A stretch of DNA of 64,000 nucleotides from assembly GCF_900182815.1 (NCBI RefSeq), contig NZ_FXUA01000006.1, positions 1 through 64,000 on the forward strand, written 5' to 3'. A program made the position numbers and the translations under genes. This document shows, piece by piece, positions 22,219 to 32,400 of the stretch (positions are counted from its first letter, which is position 1; each line of letters begins with the position of its first letter). The stretch is from Algoriphagus winogradskyi. Its GTDB lineage: Bacteria > Bacteroidota > Bacteroidia > Cytophagales > Cyclobacteriaceae. The notes under the pieces are model-generated. The model did not search any database and was not told the DNA's origin. It was given only the letters and a program-made list of their open reading frames with translations.

Positions 22219-24969
22219 TTAATCCAATACCAGCAAGGATCCTATTTCCTTTTCTTCAAGCCCATAGAGGGCATTTCGAACCATAATTGTCACTACGTAA
22301 TTTCCTGTAGGCACATATACACCATTCACTTTTCCATCCCAATTAAGAATTGGTTCTTCCATAGGAATATCTGTTGTTGAGGAATGGTGGATTAACTCAC
22401 CTTGACGATTTAGGATGAAGAGCTCAGCTTCCGTAACCCCTTCGCTCATCAATACCCTAAAATCCTTATCAGGGTTTCCAAGGATCATGGCGTTTGGATA
22501 TACTATTTGATAATTGCAGACATCATAGGTTCTGAAATTGTCTTCAAACTCGCAACCGTCAATTGTAGTGACCATTAATCTATAATTCCCAAGTTGGGTT
22601 GGCTTATATAGCCTCTCCGAAGAGACTAATTGCTCTTCAAAATACCATGCATATGTTTCATACTCTCCAGCATCGATTGGAGGTAAATTATTGTCTTTCG
22701 TGCAGACAGGATAGCTTTCATCCAGATTTGGAAGGGTCAAAAGGGTGCTTTCCTCTACCAAAATAAGGTTTCTACCAATTTCACATTGAAACTTGTTATA
22801 TGCCACAACTTCATAAGTGCCTGGGGCATCCACTTCTATTTCAAAAAGATTATTGAATTCTGGGAGTTCTTGACGTTGATCATTTAGATCATAAAAAATC
22901 CATTCTGTCTCTAGCACCTCATCCTCATCGGTCTTCAAAGTGACCAATGCTGTTCCGGGTTCAGGACAGATTTTGGTAGCTTCTAGCGTCATCGCTACAG
23001 ATGTGATCGGTGGAATGACTTCAAATTCTACAGGTGCAGGCTCACAAAACCCACTAGCCAAGGGTTGGATGATAAGCGAAAATAGACCAGACGTGGCCGG
23101 ATAGAATTCTACACCTCTACCTACAATTTCATTATCTGAATTGATCCACCTAATACTGGTCTCATCAGGAAGTAAGCCTTGGATTTCTGCCACATATTGA
23201 ATAGGGTCAAAGCACCCTTTTTCTAATTTGACAGGTTCAAAAGTGAATTTTGAAGAAAAAGTCACCCGAAAATCTTCCACCCGCGAACACAAAGTTGAAG
23301 AGGAACTAATTGGAGCAGCTTTTAACGAGTATAATCCTTCAGAAGTTAGAGAAAAGCCTTTACCGGAACTCAAAGATTGAGTGGTTCCATCAGGATATGT
23401 CAGCGTGAATAGTAGGTTTTGGCTTGTCTCTGGGATGTATTCGAAATTATCGCAGATATTAAAATCACCCGGTGTGCTGAATTCAACTTGAGGTTGTTTA
23501 GCAATTGAAAAAGTTTCGTTTGGGTAGGTACAGCCATCAATTATTTGTTCCAAGATATAATTTCCCGATGAAACATTGAGGGTCAATAGACCATTTATTG
23601 GTATAGGACCTGCATCGATAACACCTTTTGAATCGGAGAATAAACGATATTCTCCAGTACCTATTGACTGGCCAAAATCCACCTCTACTTTTCCCTGCAT
23701 TACTCCTGTTGGAGAGCAGGCCTCAGGCTCGATGGTGACAGTTGGTGTAAATTGATTTGGAGGGCTTGGAGTTGCAGGAGGGTTTTTGGCTGATACCTGT
23801 ACTAATTTGGTGATTTTGCACCCATTTTGGGTAGCAATTACTGAGTAAATTTTAGGCTTAAGGTTAGTGTAGGAAAAGGCTTGCCCTGCAGAAACTGATG
23901 ACAAACTGACTCCAAGTTCAGGGATTTCTAAGGAATCCAAGTCAGTAGTGCTGGTGATTTGGAAGCTTCCATTTTCAGTGACACAGTCATCTGGAAACAC
24001 TATATTTTGGATACTTATTTGCGGCGATTCTAAAAGTTCAAAGGCTATTTTCCTTTCAGAAGGGCAGTCTGGGTAGTTTTCATCCACAGCACTAAAAAAA
24101 ACTTCATAAGTACCTGGTCCATCAAGTTCGCTGGATTCAAGAGAGATCTCAAATGCATCTCCCAGATTAGTTTTGGCAGCAGCACCAATCTTTCGAATAG
24201 ACCATTCTCCAGTCAAAGGAGTGTCTGTTCCTATGGATATGCTACTTCCCTCACAAATTTGGGTACTTGACTGTGTGATTTTATAATCGATTGAAGGACC
24301 TACAAAAGTGGACCCTCTAATAGTACATGCTTGAGTTCCGTCAGAATTTGTTAAATAAAATTCCACGAAATGATAGCCAATATCGTACGTCAAAAATTCA
24401 TTTCCTCTGCCAATTTCTACTTCATCACCGTTCTCATCGAGAGATTTCCAAATGATAGTATAATCAGATAGGCTAGGTGTATTTGGGTCTAATGCTTTCA
24501 GCAAAACAGGTTGATCACCACAAACCAGGTAGTCTTGTTTTAAAGCCAATTCAGCTCCTTTTTGGATTTTGACTTCTAAATCTTCCTGATAAAAATTGGG
24601 ATTAGTGCCTCTTCTTACTTTTAATGAAACCGTGTACTCTCCGATCTCGGCAAATAAAAATTGTATGGTTTCAAACTGATCACCACCACTTCTATTTAAT
24701 AGTTCTTCCCCTGTGGACTTTGTTATTATCCACTCATATACATCGCCAGGGTCACCTCCAGCACTGTATGTACCGATTACTCCACCTATTACAATACATA
24801 AATTCGAATCCCCTGTGAGTAGGGGAGTTGCATGTGTAGAATAGGCAACTTCAGGTTTGCTTGGGGTTATTATTTCTCTCCCTAAGTTGATAAAGGGTGA
24901 TGAAATAAGGATAATCCAAACCAAAATCATCCCAATCATCCTTGCGGGGAATTGGTTAATAGGGTTCAA
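22219..24969 (-). CDS. T9SS type-B secreted surface protein (916 residues)
   Basis: This 916-residue protein has an N-terminal hydrophobic signal, a PKD-like first domain (Gly-Gly-Val-Ile-Gly-Thr-Tyr-Ser-Ala-Gly-Gly-Asp-Pro), a series of Ig/PKD-like beta-sandwich modules and a C-terminal type-B sorting domain of about 95 residues (CHU_C, PF13585/TIGR04131). That domain starts at Val-Tyr-Pro-Asn-Ala and contains Leu-Asn-Trp-Asp-Gly-Lys...Val-Pro-Thr-Gly-Asn-Tyr. Such domains direct export through the type IX system to the cell surface. It is paralogous to the next two giant genes on the same strand. Likely a structural or adhesive surface protein. Confidence 0.85.
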   Translation of the reverse strand: MNPINQFPARMIGMILVWIILISSPFINLGREIITPSKPEVAYSTHATPLLTGDSNLCIVIGGVIGTYSAGGDPGDVYEWIITKSTGEELLNRSGGDQFETIQFLFAEIGEYTVSLKVRRGTNPNFYQEDLEVKIQKGAELALKQDYLVCGDQPVLLKALDPNTPSLSDYTIIWKSLDENGDEVEIGRGNEFLTYDIGYHFVEFYLTNSDGTQACTIRGSTFVGPSIDYKITQSSTQICEGSSISIGTDTPLTGEWSIRKIGAAAKTNLGDAFEISLESSELDGPGTYEVFFSAVDENYPDCPSERKIAFELLESPQISIQNIVFPDDCVTENGSFQITSTTDLDSLEIPELGVSLSSVSAGQAFSYTNLKPKIYSVIATQNGCKITKLVQVSAKNPPATPSPPNQFTPTVTIEPEACSPTGVMQGKVEVDFGQSIGTGEYRLFSDSKGVIDAGPIPINGLLTLNVSSGNYILEQIIDGCTYPNETFSIAKQPQVEFSTPGDFNICDNFEYIPETSQNLLFTLTYPDGTTQSLSSGKGFSLTSEGLYSLKAAPISSSSTLCSRVEDFRVTFSSKFTFEPVKLEKGCFDPIQYVAEIQGLLPDETSIRWINSDNEIVGRGVEFYPATSGLFSLIIQPLASGFCEPAPVEFEVIPPITSVAMTLEATKICPEPGTALVTLKTDEDEVLETEWIFYDLNDQRQELPEFNNLFEIEVDAPGTYEVVAYNKFQCEIGRNLILVEESTLLTLPNLDESYPVCTKDNNLPPIDAGEYETYAWYFEEQLVSSERLYKPTQLGNYRLMVTTIDGCEFEDNFRTYDVCNYQIVYPNAMILGNPDKDFRVLMSEGVTEAELFILNRQGELIHHSSTTDIPMEEPILNWDGKVNGVYVPTGNYVVTIMVRNALYGLEEKEIGSLLVLD

Positions 24970-25084
24970 TGAAATCTAATTAGGGTGCGTGCAAAGATAG
25001 CAATACCATTTCTTTAATGGATTGCTGTCGGATGATGCAAGTTCAAAAAATGTTCCAATCCTACTTTGGATTCTAGTTGATTAC

Positions 25085-28000
25085 CTATTCTATGATGAGA
25101 ATGGAGCCAAAATCCGATTTTGAAATCTTTTGTTGATAATTTTTAAAATTAATTCGTACAGCGTAATTCCCGTTTGGAATTGCTTTTCCATTGTATGTGC
25201 CGTCCCATGCACAAGTGGATTCTTCAGATATAAGGTTTGTTTGAGTGCACTCAAAAATTACTTGTCCCCATTTATTTACAATAACTAAGTCGAGTTCGTC
25301 GATTAGGTAATTTGTGTAAATTAGAAATTGCTTATCTGGATTGTCAGGTTGTACAGCATTAGGGTAAATGACCTTCAACTCACATTCTTCCTCGGTGATG
25401 AAGTCTGTCTGATATGCACACCCTTCAGCACTATACACAAGGAGCCTATAGTTTCCAATGGACTGTGGCTTATAAACCGAATTAGTGGATACAAGTTGGT
25501 CCTCAAAATACCATTCATAGCTGGCAAAACTGCCAGGATTAATTGTAGGGCCGATATCATATTTTGGACAAACTTGATAGCTTTCTTCTACTTCCGGCCT
25601 GACGGTATCTGTGCTTCTTAATATCAAAACCTGGTCAAATCCCAAAATGCATGGAACATCGTTGTAAATACGCACTTCATAGGTGCCTTCCCGAATTGCT
25701 AAGATTTCTTCTTTGTTCCGTTCGCCTGCGAGCTCTATTTGCTCACCGGTCGGAAAGGTGTACCACCATTCTATGGAAGTCACCATACTAAAGTCTGCCT
25801 CTGCTCTAATAGTTGCGGAAGGGGAATCAGGACAAAGAGGATCTGCCAAGAGCATTACATCTAAAGCCAGTACTGGAGGCAATACTTCAAAAGAAATAGG
25901 AGAAATATGGCAAGGGATTATATTTGATGGCTGCACTTCCAAAGAGTAGATCCCCGGACGATCTATCATGAAAAATTCATCTGTCCCAACTTCATTTCCA
26001 TTTTCGTCTAACCAAGAGATATCAACATCATCTATTGAATAATTACTAACTGATGCCTGAAAAATTTTTTTCCCATCACAAAATTCTTCAGACAGTATAG
26101 GTGTGAAATCGACAGTCTCAGCAAGAGTTACATTCATCTCTTTTTGCTCAGGACAAAAAGTTGTTGGGCTATTTCTGTCAAATGCTAGAAATATATAGAC
26201 GCCTGCTTCATCAATTGTGAAAGATTGCCCGGAATTTTTTTCGATCACTGCACCTGAGGGCGTGGTAAGGAAAAATTCTAAATCTTGGTTGGTTTGGGGT
26301 ACTAATTCGTAGTAGTCACAAATAGCGAGTACCTCAGGGATATCAAATTGTACTTTATCCGGAGTTAAGTCCAATTGAAAAGTTGTTCTGCCAAGCTCAC
26401 AATTTTTATTGATTTCAGGTAGGATGCTATAAGCTGAAGCCTCGTAGGTGCCACCTATTCTTGTGGTGATGATGGTTTGATTATTGAATTCTGGTAGTAG
26501 GACTATTTCACCGTCTTCATTAAATCGTCTCCACCTAATGTCTGTGACAGCTTCTGGAGAAGTGGTGATTAGCTCCACTCTTGCTTCTGGGCCGAATTCA
26601 CATAATTTGGTCGTTACTATTGAAGCATCCACAAATAGAACGGGTTCATTAACAGTAAATTCCTTTGGGGATATAGGACAATTTTCGGAGTTTTTGGGTT
26701 GGACTTCTAACGAAAAAAGTCCGTTGGATGTAGGTGATAAAAATAGTGTTTGGCCAGTACCAATCGTGTCTCCATCCGAATTTCTCCAGAAGAACTCTGC
26801 TAAAGAGGGATCATAGCCATTGATGTCTGCTTCATAGACTCGGTTTCCAATCACACAATCTTCACTTTTGAGTTTTGGCTCAAATGCTATAGGTTCTGTA
26901 GTACTTACAAATAGCTTTCGTTCAGATGGACAAATTTCACTTTGATCTGGAATTGTACCAATTACACTGTACTCACCTGCCTCTGTGAGGGTCAAAGGAT
27001 CTCCAGCTTTTGCTGTGCTAATATTACCAGAAGGATCTGTCAGAGTAAAAAGAAGGATTTGTGAGGTTTCTGGAATTAACTCAAAAGAACCACAAATCGT
27101 GAGGGAGTCTGGTATAGAAAAAGAAGTCTGGGGCTTGCTTGGAATCTCAATTAATTCCCTGGTAGGTAGGTTGCAGCTGTCCTTATCCAGAATTTCGAAG
27201 AAATATTTCCCTCCGCCAAGTTCTATTTTGAATGGGTTGGCAGTAGGTAAGGCTTCTTTTAATGCTACGTCGCCTTTTTCATTGATGACACGAAATGAGC
27301 CTTCAATTATCCCGTTTTCGAGATTTACATCGAATGATCCGTTTATTTTTCCATTTGTAGTGCACGATTCTGCAGTGATATTTTCAATTTCAAATTTTAA
27401 AACAGAAGGTGGATCATTCAGGGGAACTACAGCTCCCAAGGTGTTTTGGCAACCGTTAAGAAAGGAATATAAGGTGTAGCCTCCGGATTTGAGATTATTG
27501 ATAACAATAGTTTCTCCAGCTAGGAATGGGCCGTAGGTGGATCCTGAAGTACCAACTCTTACCAAGTCCAGGTTAGTTTCTGCGATAAGCTCCAACCCTC
27601 CATCAGGATTGAGACAGCCACTCGAACCTATGACTGAAGATACAGATATAGCAGGCTGCTCATTGTAATTGAATATACTGATTGCCTGTGGAATACAGGA
27701 TGGGTTGTTTTCGTTTTCAATGATAAGTTCAATACTATACTCTCCATAAGCCATTAAATCCTTTTCAGGCAAGAGGGTCACAGAAGATGAATTCCCCAAA
27801 TCAATGCGATTAGGCTCGCCTGGCATTTTCAAAAACCACCTTCCTATACTTATTGGGTCAGCAGTGAAAGTGATACTACCGTCTTTACAAACTGTGGAGG
27901 CACTCTGTATTATAGAGATAGAATTTAAAACACTGACTTTGGTAGTAAGCGTATTGTTACACACAGGGTTTCCCTTATCATCAGGGAAGTAAAAAGTAAC

Positions 28001-28585
28001 AGAATATGTGCCCGCTGTACTAACAGTGAGCATATTTGCAGTGCCTACAACTTGATTACTTTCATTTTTCCATTCAAAAATATAATTCGAAAAATTAGAA
28101 CTAGCAGGGGATATAGCTTGTAATTCAATTGATTGTCCTGGACAAACATTATATGTGCTGGTCAAAGCAATCACAGGTCCTTTTATTACATCTACTTCTT
28201 TTTCCAAGTCCGCAATTGGTTTCCCACCACGACTCACCTCAAGCTTAACTTTATGCGTTCCGAGAAGCTCAAATGTGTATTCAATGTTTGGAAACGATCC
28301 TGGAGGACGTGTGAATAATAGACTGCCATCTGGAGCTAAGATAGTCCATTTATATACGTCTGTAGCTGGGTCTCCTCCTCCTGAGAACGTTCCCACCACG
28401 CTACCAAAAATGTTACATATCCTGTCAGGACCAGTCAACTCAGGATCTGCTACATTAGTTAATGCAGCAAGCTCTTTGTTTGAGTTGTCCCTAAGGATGT
28501 AGGAAAAGGATAAACCAATGCCTACTACTGCCGAAAGCAGCATTAAAGTAATTAGTTTAAACGTTTTATTGCCTATGAACTTCAA
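25085..28585 (-). CDS. T9SS type-B secreted surface protein (1166 residues)
   Basis: This 1166-residue paralog of the 916-residue protein has the same signal region, PKD-like start and Ig-like modules, and ends in a CHU_C sorting domain (Val-Ile-Tyr-Pro-Asn-Ala...Cys-Ala-Trp-Asp-Gly-Thr...Ile-Pro-Asn-Gly-Asn-Tyr). It contains one extra block of about 250 residues. The unit with Leu-Thr-Ile-Cys...Glu-Leu-Ile-Pro-Glu-Thr-Ser near residue 495 recurs as Leu-Ala-Ile-Cys...Glu-Leu-Val-Pro-Gln-Thr-Asn about 260 residues later, so it is a tandem duplication. Predicted at the cell surface. Confidence 0.85.
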   Translation of the reverse strand: MKFIGNKTFKLITLMLLSAVVGIGLSFSYILRDNSNKELAALTNVADPELTGPDRICNIFGSVVGTFSGGGDPATDVYKWTILAPDGSLLFTRPPGSFPNIEYTFELLGTHKVKLEVSRGGKPIADLEKEVDVIKGPVIALTSTYNVCPGQSIELQAISPASSNFSNYIFEWKNESNQVVGTANMLTVSTAGTYSVTFYFPDDKGNPVCNNTLTTKVSVLNSISIIQSASTVCKDGSITFTADPISIGRWFLKMPGEPNRIDLGNSSSVTLLPEKDLMAYGEYSIELIIENENNPSCIPQAISIFNYNEQPAISVSSVIGSSGCLNPDGGLELIAETNLDLVRVGTSGSTYGPFLAGETIVINNLKSGGYTLYSFLNGCQNTLGAVVPLNDPPSVLKFEIENITAESCTTNGKINGSFDVNLENGIIEGSFRVINEKGDVALKEALPTANPFKIELGGGKYFFEILDKDSCNLPTRELIEIPSKPQTSFSIPDSLTICGSFELIPETSQILLFTLTDPSGNISTAKAGDPLTLTEAGEYSVIGTIPDQSEICPSERKLFVSTTEPIAFEPKLKSEDCVIGNRVYEADINGYDPSLAEFFWRNSDGDTIGTGQTLFLSPTSNGLFSLEVQPKNSENCPISPKEFTVNEPVLFVDASIVTTKLCEFGPEARVELITTSPEAVTDIRWRRFNEDGEIVLLPEFNNQTIITTRIGGTYEASAYSILPEINKNCELGRTTFQLDLTPDKVQFDIPEVLAICDYYELVPQTNQDLEFFLTTPSGAVIEKNSGQSFTIDEAGVYIFLAFDRNSPTTFCPEQKEMNVTLAETVDFTPILSEEFCDGKKIFQASVSNYSIDDVDISWLDENGNEVGTDEFFMIDRPGIYSLEVQPSNIIPCHISPISFEVLPPVLALDVMLLADPLCPDSPSATIRAEADFSMVTSIEWWYTFPTGEQIELAGERNKEEILAIREGTYEVRIYNDVPCILGFDQVLILRSTDTVRPEVEESYQVCPKYDIGPTINPGSFASYEWYFEDQLVSTNSVYKPQSIGNYRLLVYSAEGCAYQTDFITEEECELKVIYPNAVQPDNPDKQFLIYTNYLIDELDLVIVNKWGQVIFECTQTNLISEESTCAWDGTYNGKAIPNGNYAVRINFKNYQQKISKSDFGSILIIE

Positions 28586-28697
28586 CTGAAGATATAAAAA
28601 CGGTGAGAATCAGACCTCTAAGCTACTATTTAAATGAGGTCAAAAAAAATCCAACAATTAAAAATGAAATCCAGGTTTTTAATAATATCCTAGCCTG

Positions 28698-29450
28698 TTA
28701 TCTCACAAATACCCAGTTGTTTTCCTTGCTCAGTTTTTCAGAATACTCATAGCCACTTTCATTAAAAGTTTTTAGTTGCTCTGTATCCGTGATTCTATTT
28801 TTAATCGCAAAATTACTCATCATGCCTCGAGCCTGTTTGGCAAAAAAGCCCACAATTTTATAACTATCGTCTTTATATTCCTTGAAGTCGATCGTAATCA
28901 CAGGGCTTTTTAAGGATTCCAAATGAACGGCTTTGAAGTATTCCTGGGATGCAAGATTAACTATAGTATTGCCTTCTGCAGCGTTATTGATGGCTTTTGA
29001 GATTTTTTTGTCCCAAAACTCATAAAGATTCTTCCCTTTTTTATTCTCTAATTTAATCCCCATTTCCAACCGATATGGCTGAATTAAATCTAATGGTTTC
29101 AATAAACCATATAAACCAGAAAGAATTCTCAAATGCTTTTGAGCAAAATCAAAATCCGCCTTAGAATATTCGTCTACATCGATTTTGGTGTATACATCAC
29201 CTTTGAAAGCCAGTAATGCCTGCTTGGAATTTTCCTCAGTAAAGTCTTTCTGAAACGTCTTAAATCGTTCATTATTTAGTTCTGCCAAATTTTCAGAGAT
29301 CTGCATCAATTCTCCAATTTCTTTGGCCGACTTCTTTTTCATGATTCTCACTAAGGCGCGCGTATCAGTTAGGAAATCAGGTTGTGTGGATTCTGTGAAA
29401 CTTGGGGTGCTGTAGTCCAGCGTCTTTGCTGGTGAAATAAGGATAAGCAT
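28698..29450 (-). CDS. yaaA: Peroxide stress protein YaaA
   Basis: This 250-residue protein has the YaaA/DUF328 signature at its N-terminus (Met-Leu-Ile-Leu-Ile-Ser-Pro-Ala-Lys-Thr-Leu-Asp) and the Leu-Ser-Gly-Leu-Tyr-Gly-Leu-Leu-Lys-Pro-Leu-Asp block near 113-124. In E. coli YaaA lowers free iron and limits damage under hydrogen peroxide. It is cytoplasmic. The gene starts one base after the stop of the 1850-residue surface protein gene, so it may be read from the same transcript, an unusual place for a stress gene. Confidence 0.9.
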   Translation of the reverse strand: MLILISPAKTLDYSTPSFTESTQPDFLTDTRALVRIMKKKSAKEIGELMQISENLAELNNERFKTFQKDFTEENSKQALLAFKGDVYTKIDVDEYSKADFDFAQKHLRILSGLYGLLKPLDLIQPYRLEMGIKLENKKGKNLYEFWDKKISKAINNAAEGNTIVNLASQEYFKAVHLESLKSPVITIDFKEYKDDSYKIVGFFAKQARGMMSNFAIKNRITDTEQLKTFNESGYEYSEKLSKENNWVFVR

Positions 29451-29451
29451 A

Positions 29452-32400
29452 CTATTGAATTACTGTAATAGACTTTATTACTTTTTGTGTGATATTTTGG
29501 TCTGTACTGGTAAACTTCACAACTACCGCATATGTTCCGTTTGGCACAAGCTCTCCTCTGACTTGGCCGTCCCATGGACAGAAAGGTTGTTTTGGCTCAA
29601 TATTCTCATGCTCACAATAAAAGATCAATTCACCCCAACGATTGTAAATATAGACTTCTACATCATCTATATATTCATTTGCATATAGGATAAAGTTTCT
29701 ATTCGGATCATTAAGCACTACGCCATTTGGGAAGACTATTTTCAACGAGCAATCTTCCACAACTTCTATGGTGGCTACATAAGCACAACCCAAATTGTCG
29801 GATACGGTAAGTTCATAGATTCCGCCCTCAGTAGGTGTGAAAATAGGTGCCTGAGAGATTTCAACTCCATTTAATTTCCACGAGTAGTTATCGTATGTCC
29901 CTGGGTCAATAGTCTGAGTCACACCTTCAATAGCACAAATAGTGAATCCAGCAGGAACTATCGGCGGACTGATAGTCGATTTTGAAACTACACCGTTGGC
30001 ACGGCCAAGCTCACAGCCTACACTACTTCTAAGTAAGGCTTCGTAAGTTCCTTCTTGAGAAACTTCTATGATTGGCATTCCATCAAAAGCAGGTATTCTG
30101 GTACGTGTACCATTGAGCACAGAATACCATTCGATATCAGCTACATTCGTCATATCCGCATCTACTGTAATAGTAGTGCTAGTTTGATCGATACAAAATG
30201 GCACTATATCCAAGCTGACCTCTACTCGCTGGGAAATTACTTCTGCGGAGAAAGATTTTTTATCGACTGGACATAACCCGCCTGCTACCGGCTGAACTTC
30301 CAAGGTGTAATCTCCAGATCTGCTTGGAACAAAGATTTGTCTTCTTCCTACGATAACACCTAATGCATCTTTCCATAGGAAAATCACATCTGCAGGTAAA
30401 GCATTATTCAATACAGCTTCATATTGAATGCCTACCTGACAGTCCACGATTGGGGGTGAAATCTCAAAATCTATTGGCTGTGTAATGTTAGCCACGATTG
30501 TTTCTTCTCTTGGACAATTGACGCCAGTTGGATCTTCGCCTCTCACGGTATAGGTGTCAGAAAGAGTGATTGTAAATTCTCCATTTGCATCCGGGGAAAT
30601 CAAAGAACCAGCAGAATTTGTGACCGTGTAAGTCAATACATCTGGAGAAGTGGGAGCAAAGGTGAAGCTTTCGCAGGCAGTCAAGTCAGAAGGGACTGAA
30701 AATACTACCTCAAATTTCTGAGCTATATTATAAATCGTTGGATCCGGGATAGCGCAACCAGTCGGGTCCTGAATTTCTACTGCATAATCTCCATAAGGAA
30801 CCAAAATATCAAACTGACTTGTATTAGTAAATGTCCCTTGGAAAGTCTGTCCGTCACCTTGTCGAGTTACTGTGTAAGAGCCAGATTGAGGAGAAATGGT
30901 GAAGTTGACAACCAACATGCCATTTTGAACTCCAGATGGACCGCAAATTTCTTCAGTAGGCGTGACGGTATATTCAAATCCTGCGGGAGGATTACTGTTC
31001 TCTACAGTGACGCTCCCGGCATAAGTACAACCAAAACTATTTTCTGCTTCGATGGTATAAACTCCCGGAAGAACTGACATAACTTGAACAGAACTTCCCG
31101 CGGTTAAATTGGTGAAGGTATCACCTGTCTCTAATACGGTCAAAGTGGTAGCATCTGATTGCATCGTGATCTCAAATGAACCATCAGGAGTATTACAATC
31201 TGTTGCCGGAGTAGTTTGAACTGCCGTGAAAATAGGCAATTCATTTACCAGTAAATCTAATTTTTTCTCAACGACGCAACCTTCTAAAATTGGGTCTTGG
31301 GTCACGAAAATGATTTCATATTGCCCAGGTCCAGGAAGTGTATTGATGAACAATTCTAACTCGAAAAACTCGCCTAAAGCAACTCTATTTGGATCACCAT
31401 TAAGCTCGTAAAACCATTCTCCTGTGATCGGGGTATTCGGTGCGAATGTAACCGAAATCTCTTCATAACATACCTCTGATGCTGTCTGAGTGAGGTCAAA
31501 TTCGAATGCTGGGCCTACAAAAATTTCAGCCGTAGCAGGACATGTTTCATAAAGCAAGGCTTCATCTTCCGACAGTCCTGCTGGCAGTCTATAGCTGACA
31601 CTTACTGTGTAGATACTTTCTTCATCGACGGTAATAGTATTAGAATTTTCATCTCCAAAAACTTGCCCTGCAGCATTTGTCCACTCGAAATCATACAATC
31701 CTTCTGCAGGATCATATCCATCTATTGCAGTTAAAGTGACAGGGTTGCCTGCACAAAGCGTTGCGTCATCAGCTAGAGTCAATTCTGGTGGAGCTTCAAC
31801 CAAAATTTCAGTAGTCGCCCGGAAATATTCAGCATCACCGCATCTATCTACTCTAAGCTCTACAGTATAGGTTCCAGGGTTATTAAATATCTGCTCTAGA
31901 TTCTGGAATTCATCTCCCGGACCACCGTAATCGGTTCGGATAATTGTCCCATCATCTTGATTTGTAATTGTCCAGAAATAGCTGTCAATATCGGGCTCTC
32001 CTCCACCTTCAAGAAGTGCACCTGCTCCGAGTTCTGGATCCAAGCAAAGTCTGGCAGGTGCAGCTAGACTTGGTTCTGGAATCGAACTACCTGAGTTTTG
32101 GACAAATGAAGGTAGGCCAAGATTCGAGGTTCCTGGCATGGCTTCTACACCGTCCTGGGTAAAGGTGCTTTGAGAATTACAACCTGAACCTACGTTGATT
32201 TGACCAATTCTATTATCGCCTACTACAGCGACATAGATTTGACCATTTGGTCCTATCTGCAGTGCTCCCAAATTAAGTCCACTCGTTTGACTTATTTGAT
32301 TTTTTGTGCTGATGATACAGGCTTCTATTTGTGCTCTTGTGCTTGCTCCATCAAAACATGCTGGGCAAACTGCAGCAGACGAATCATCATTTTCGTTTGC

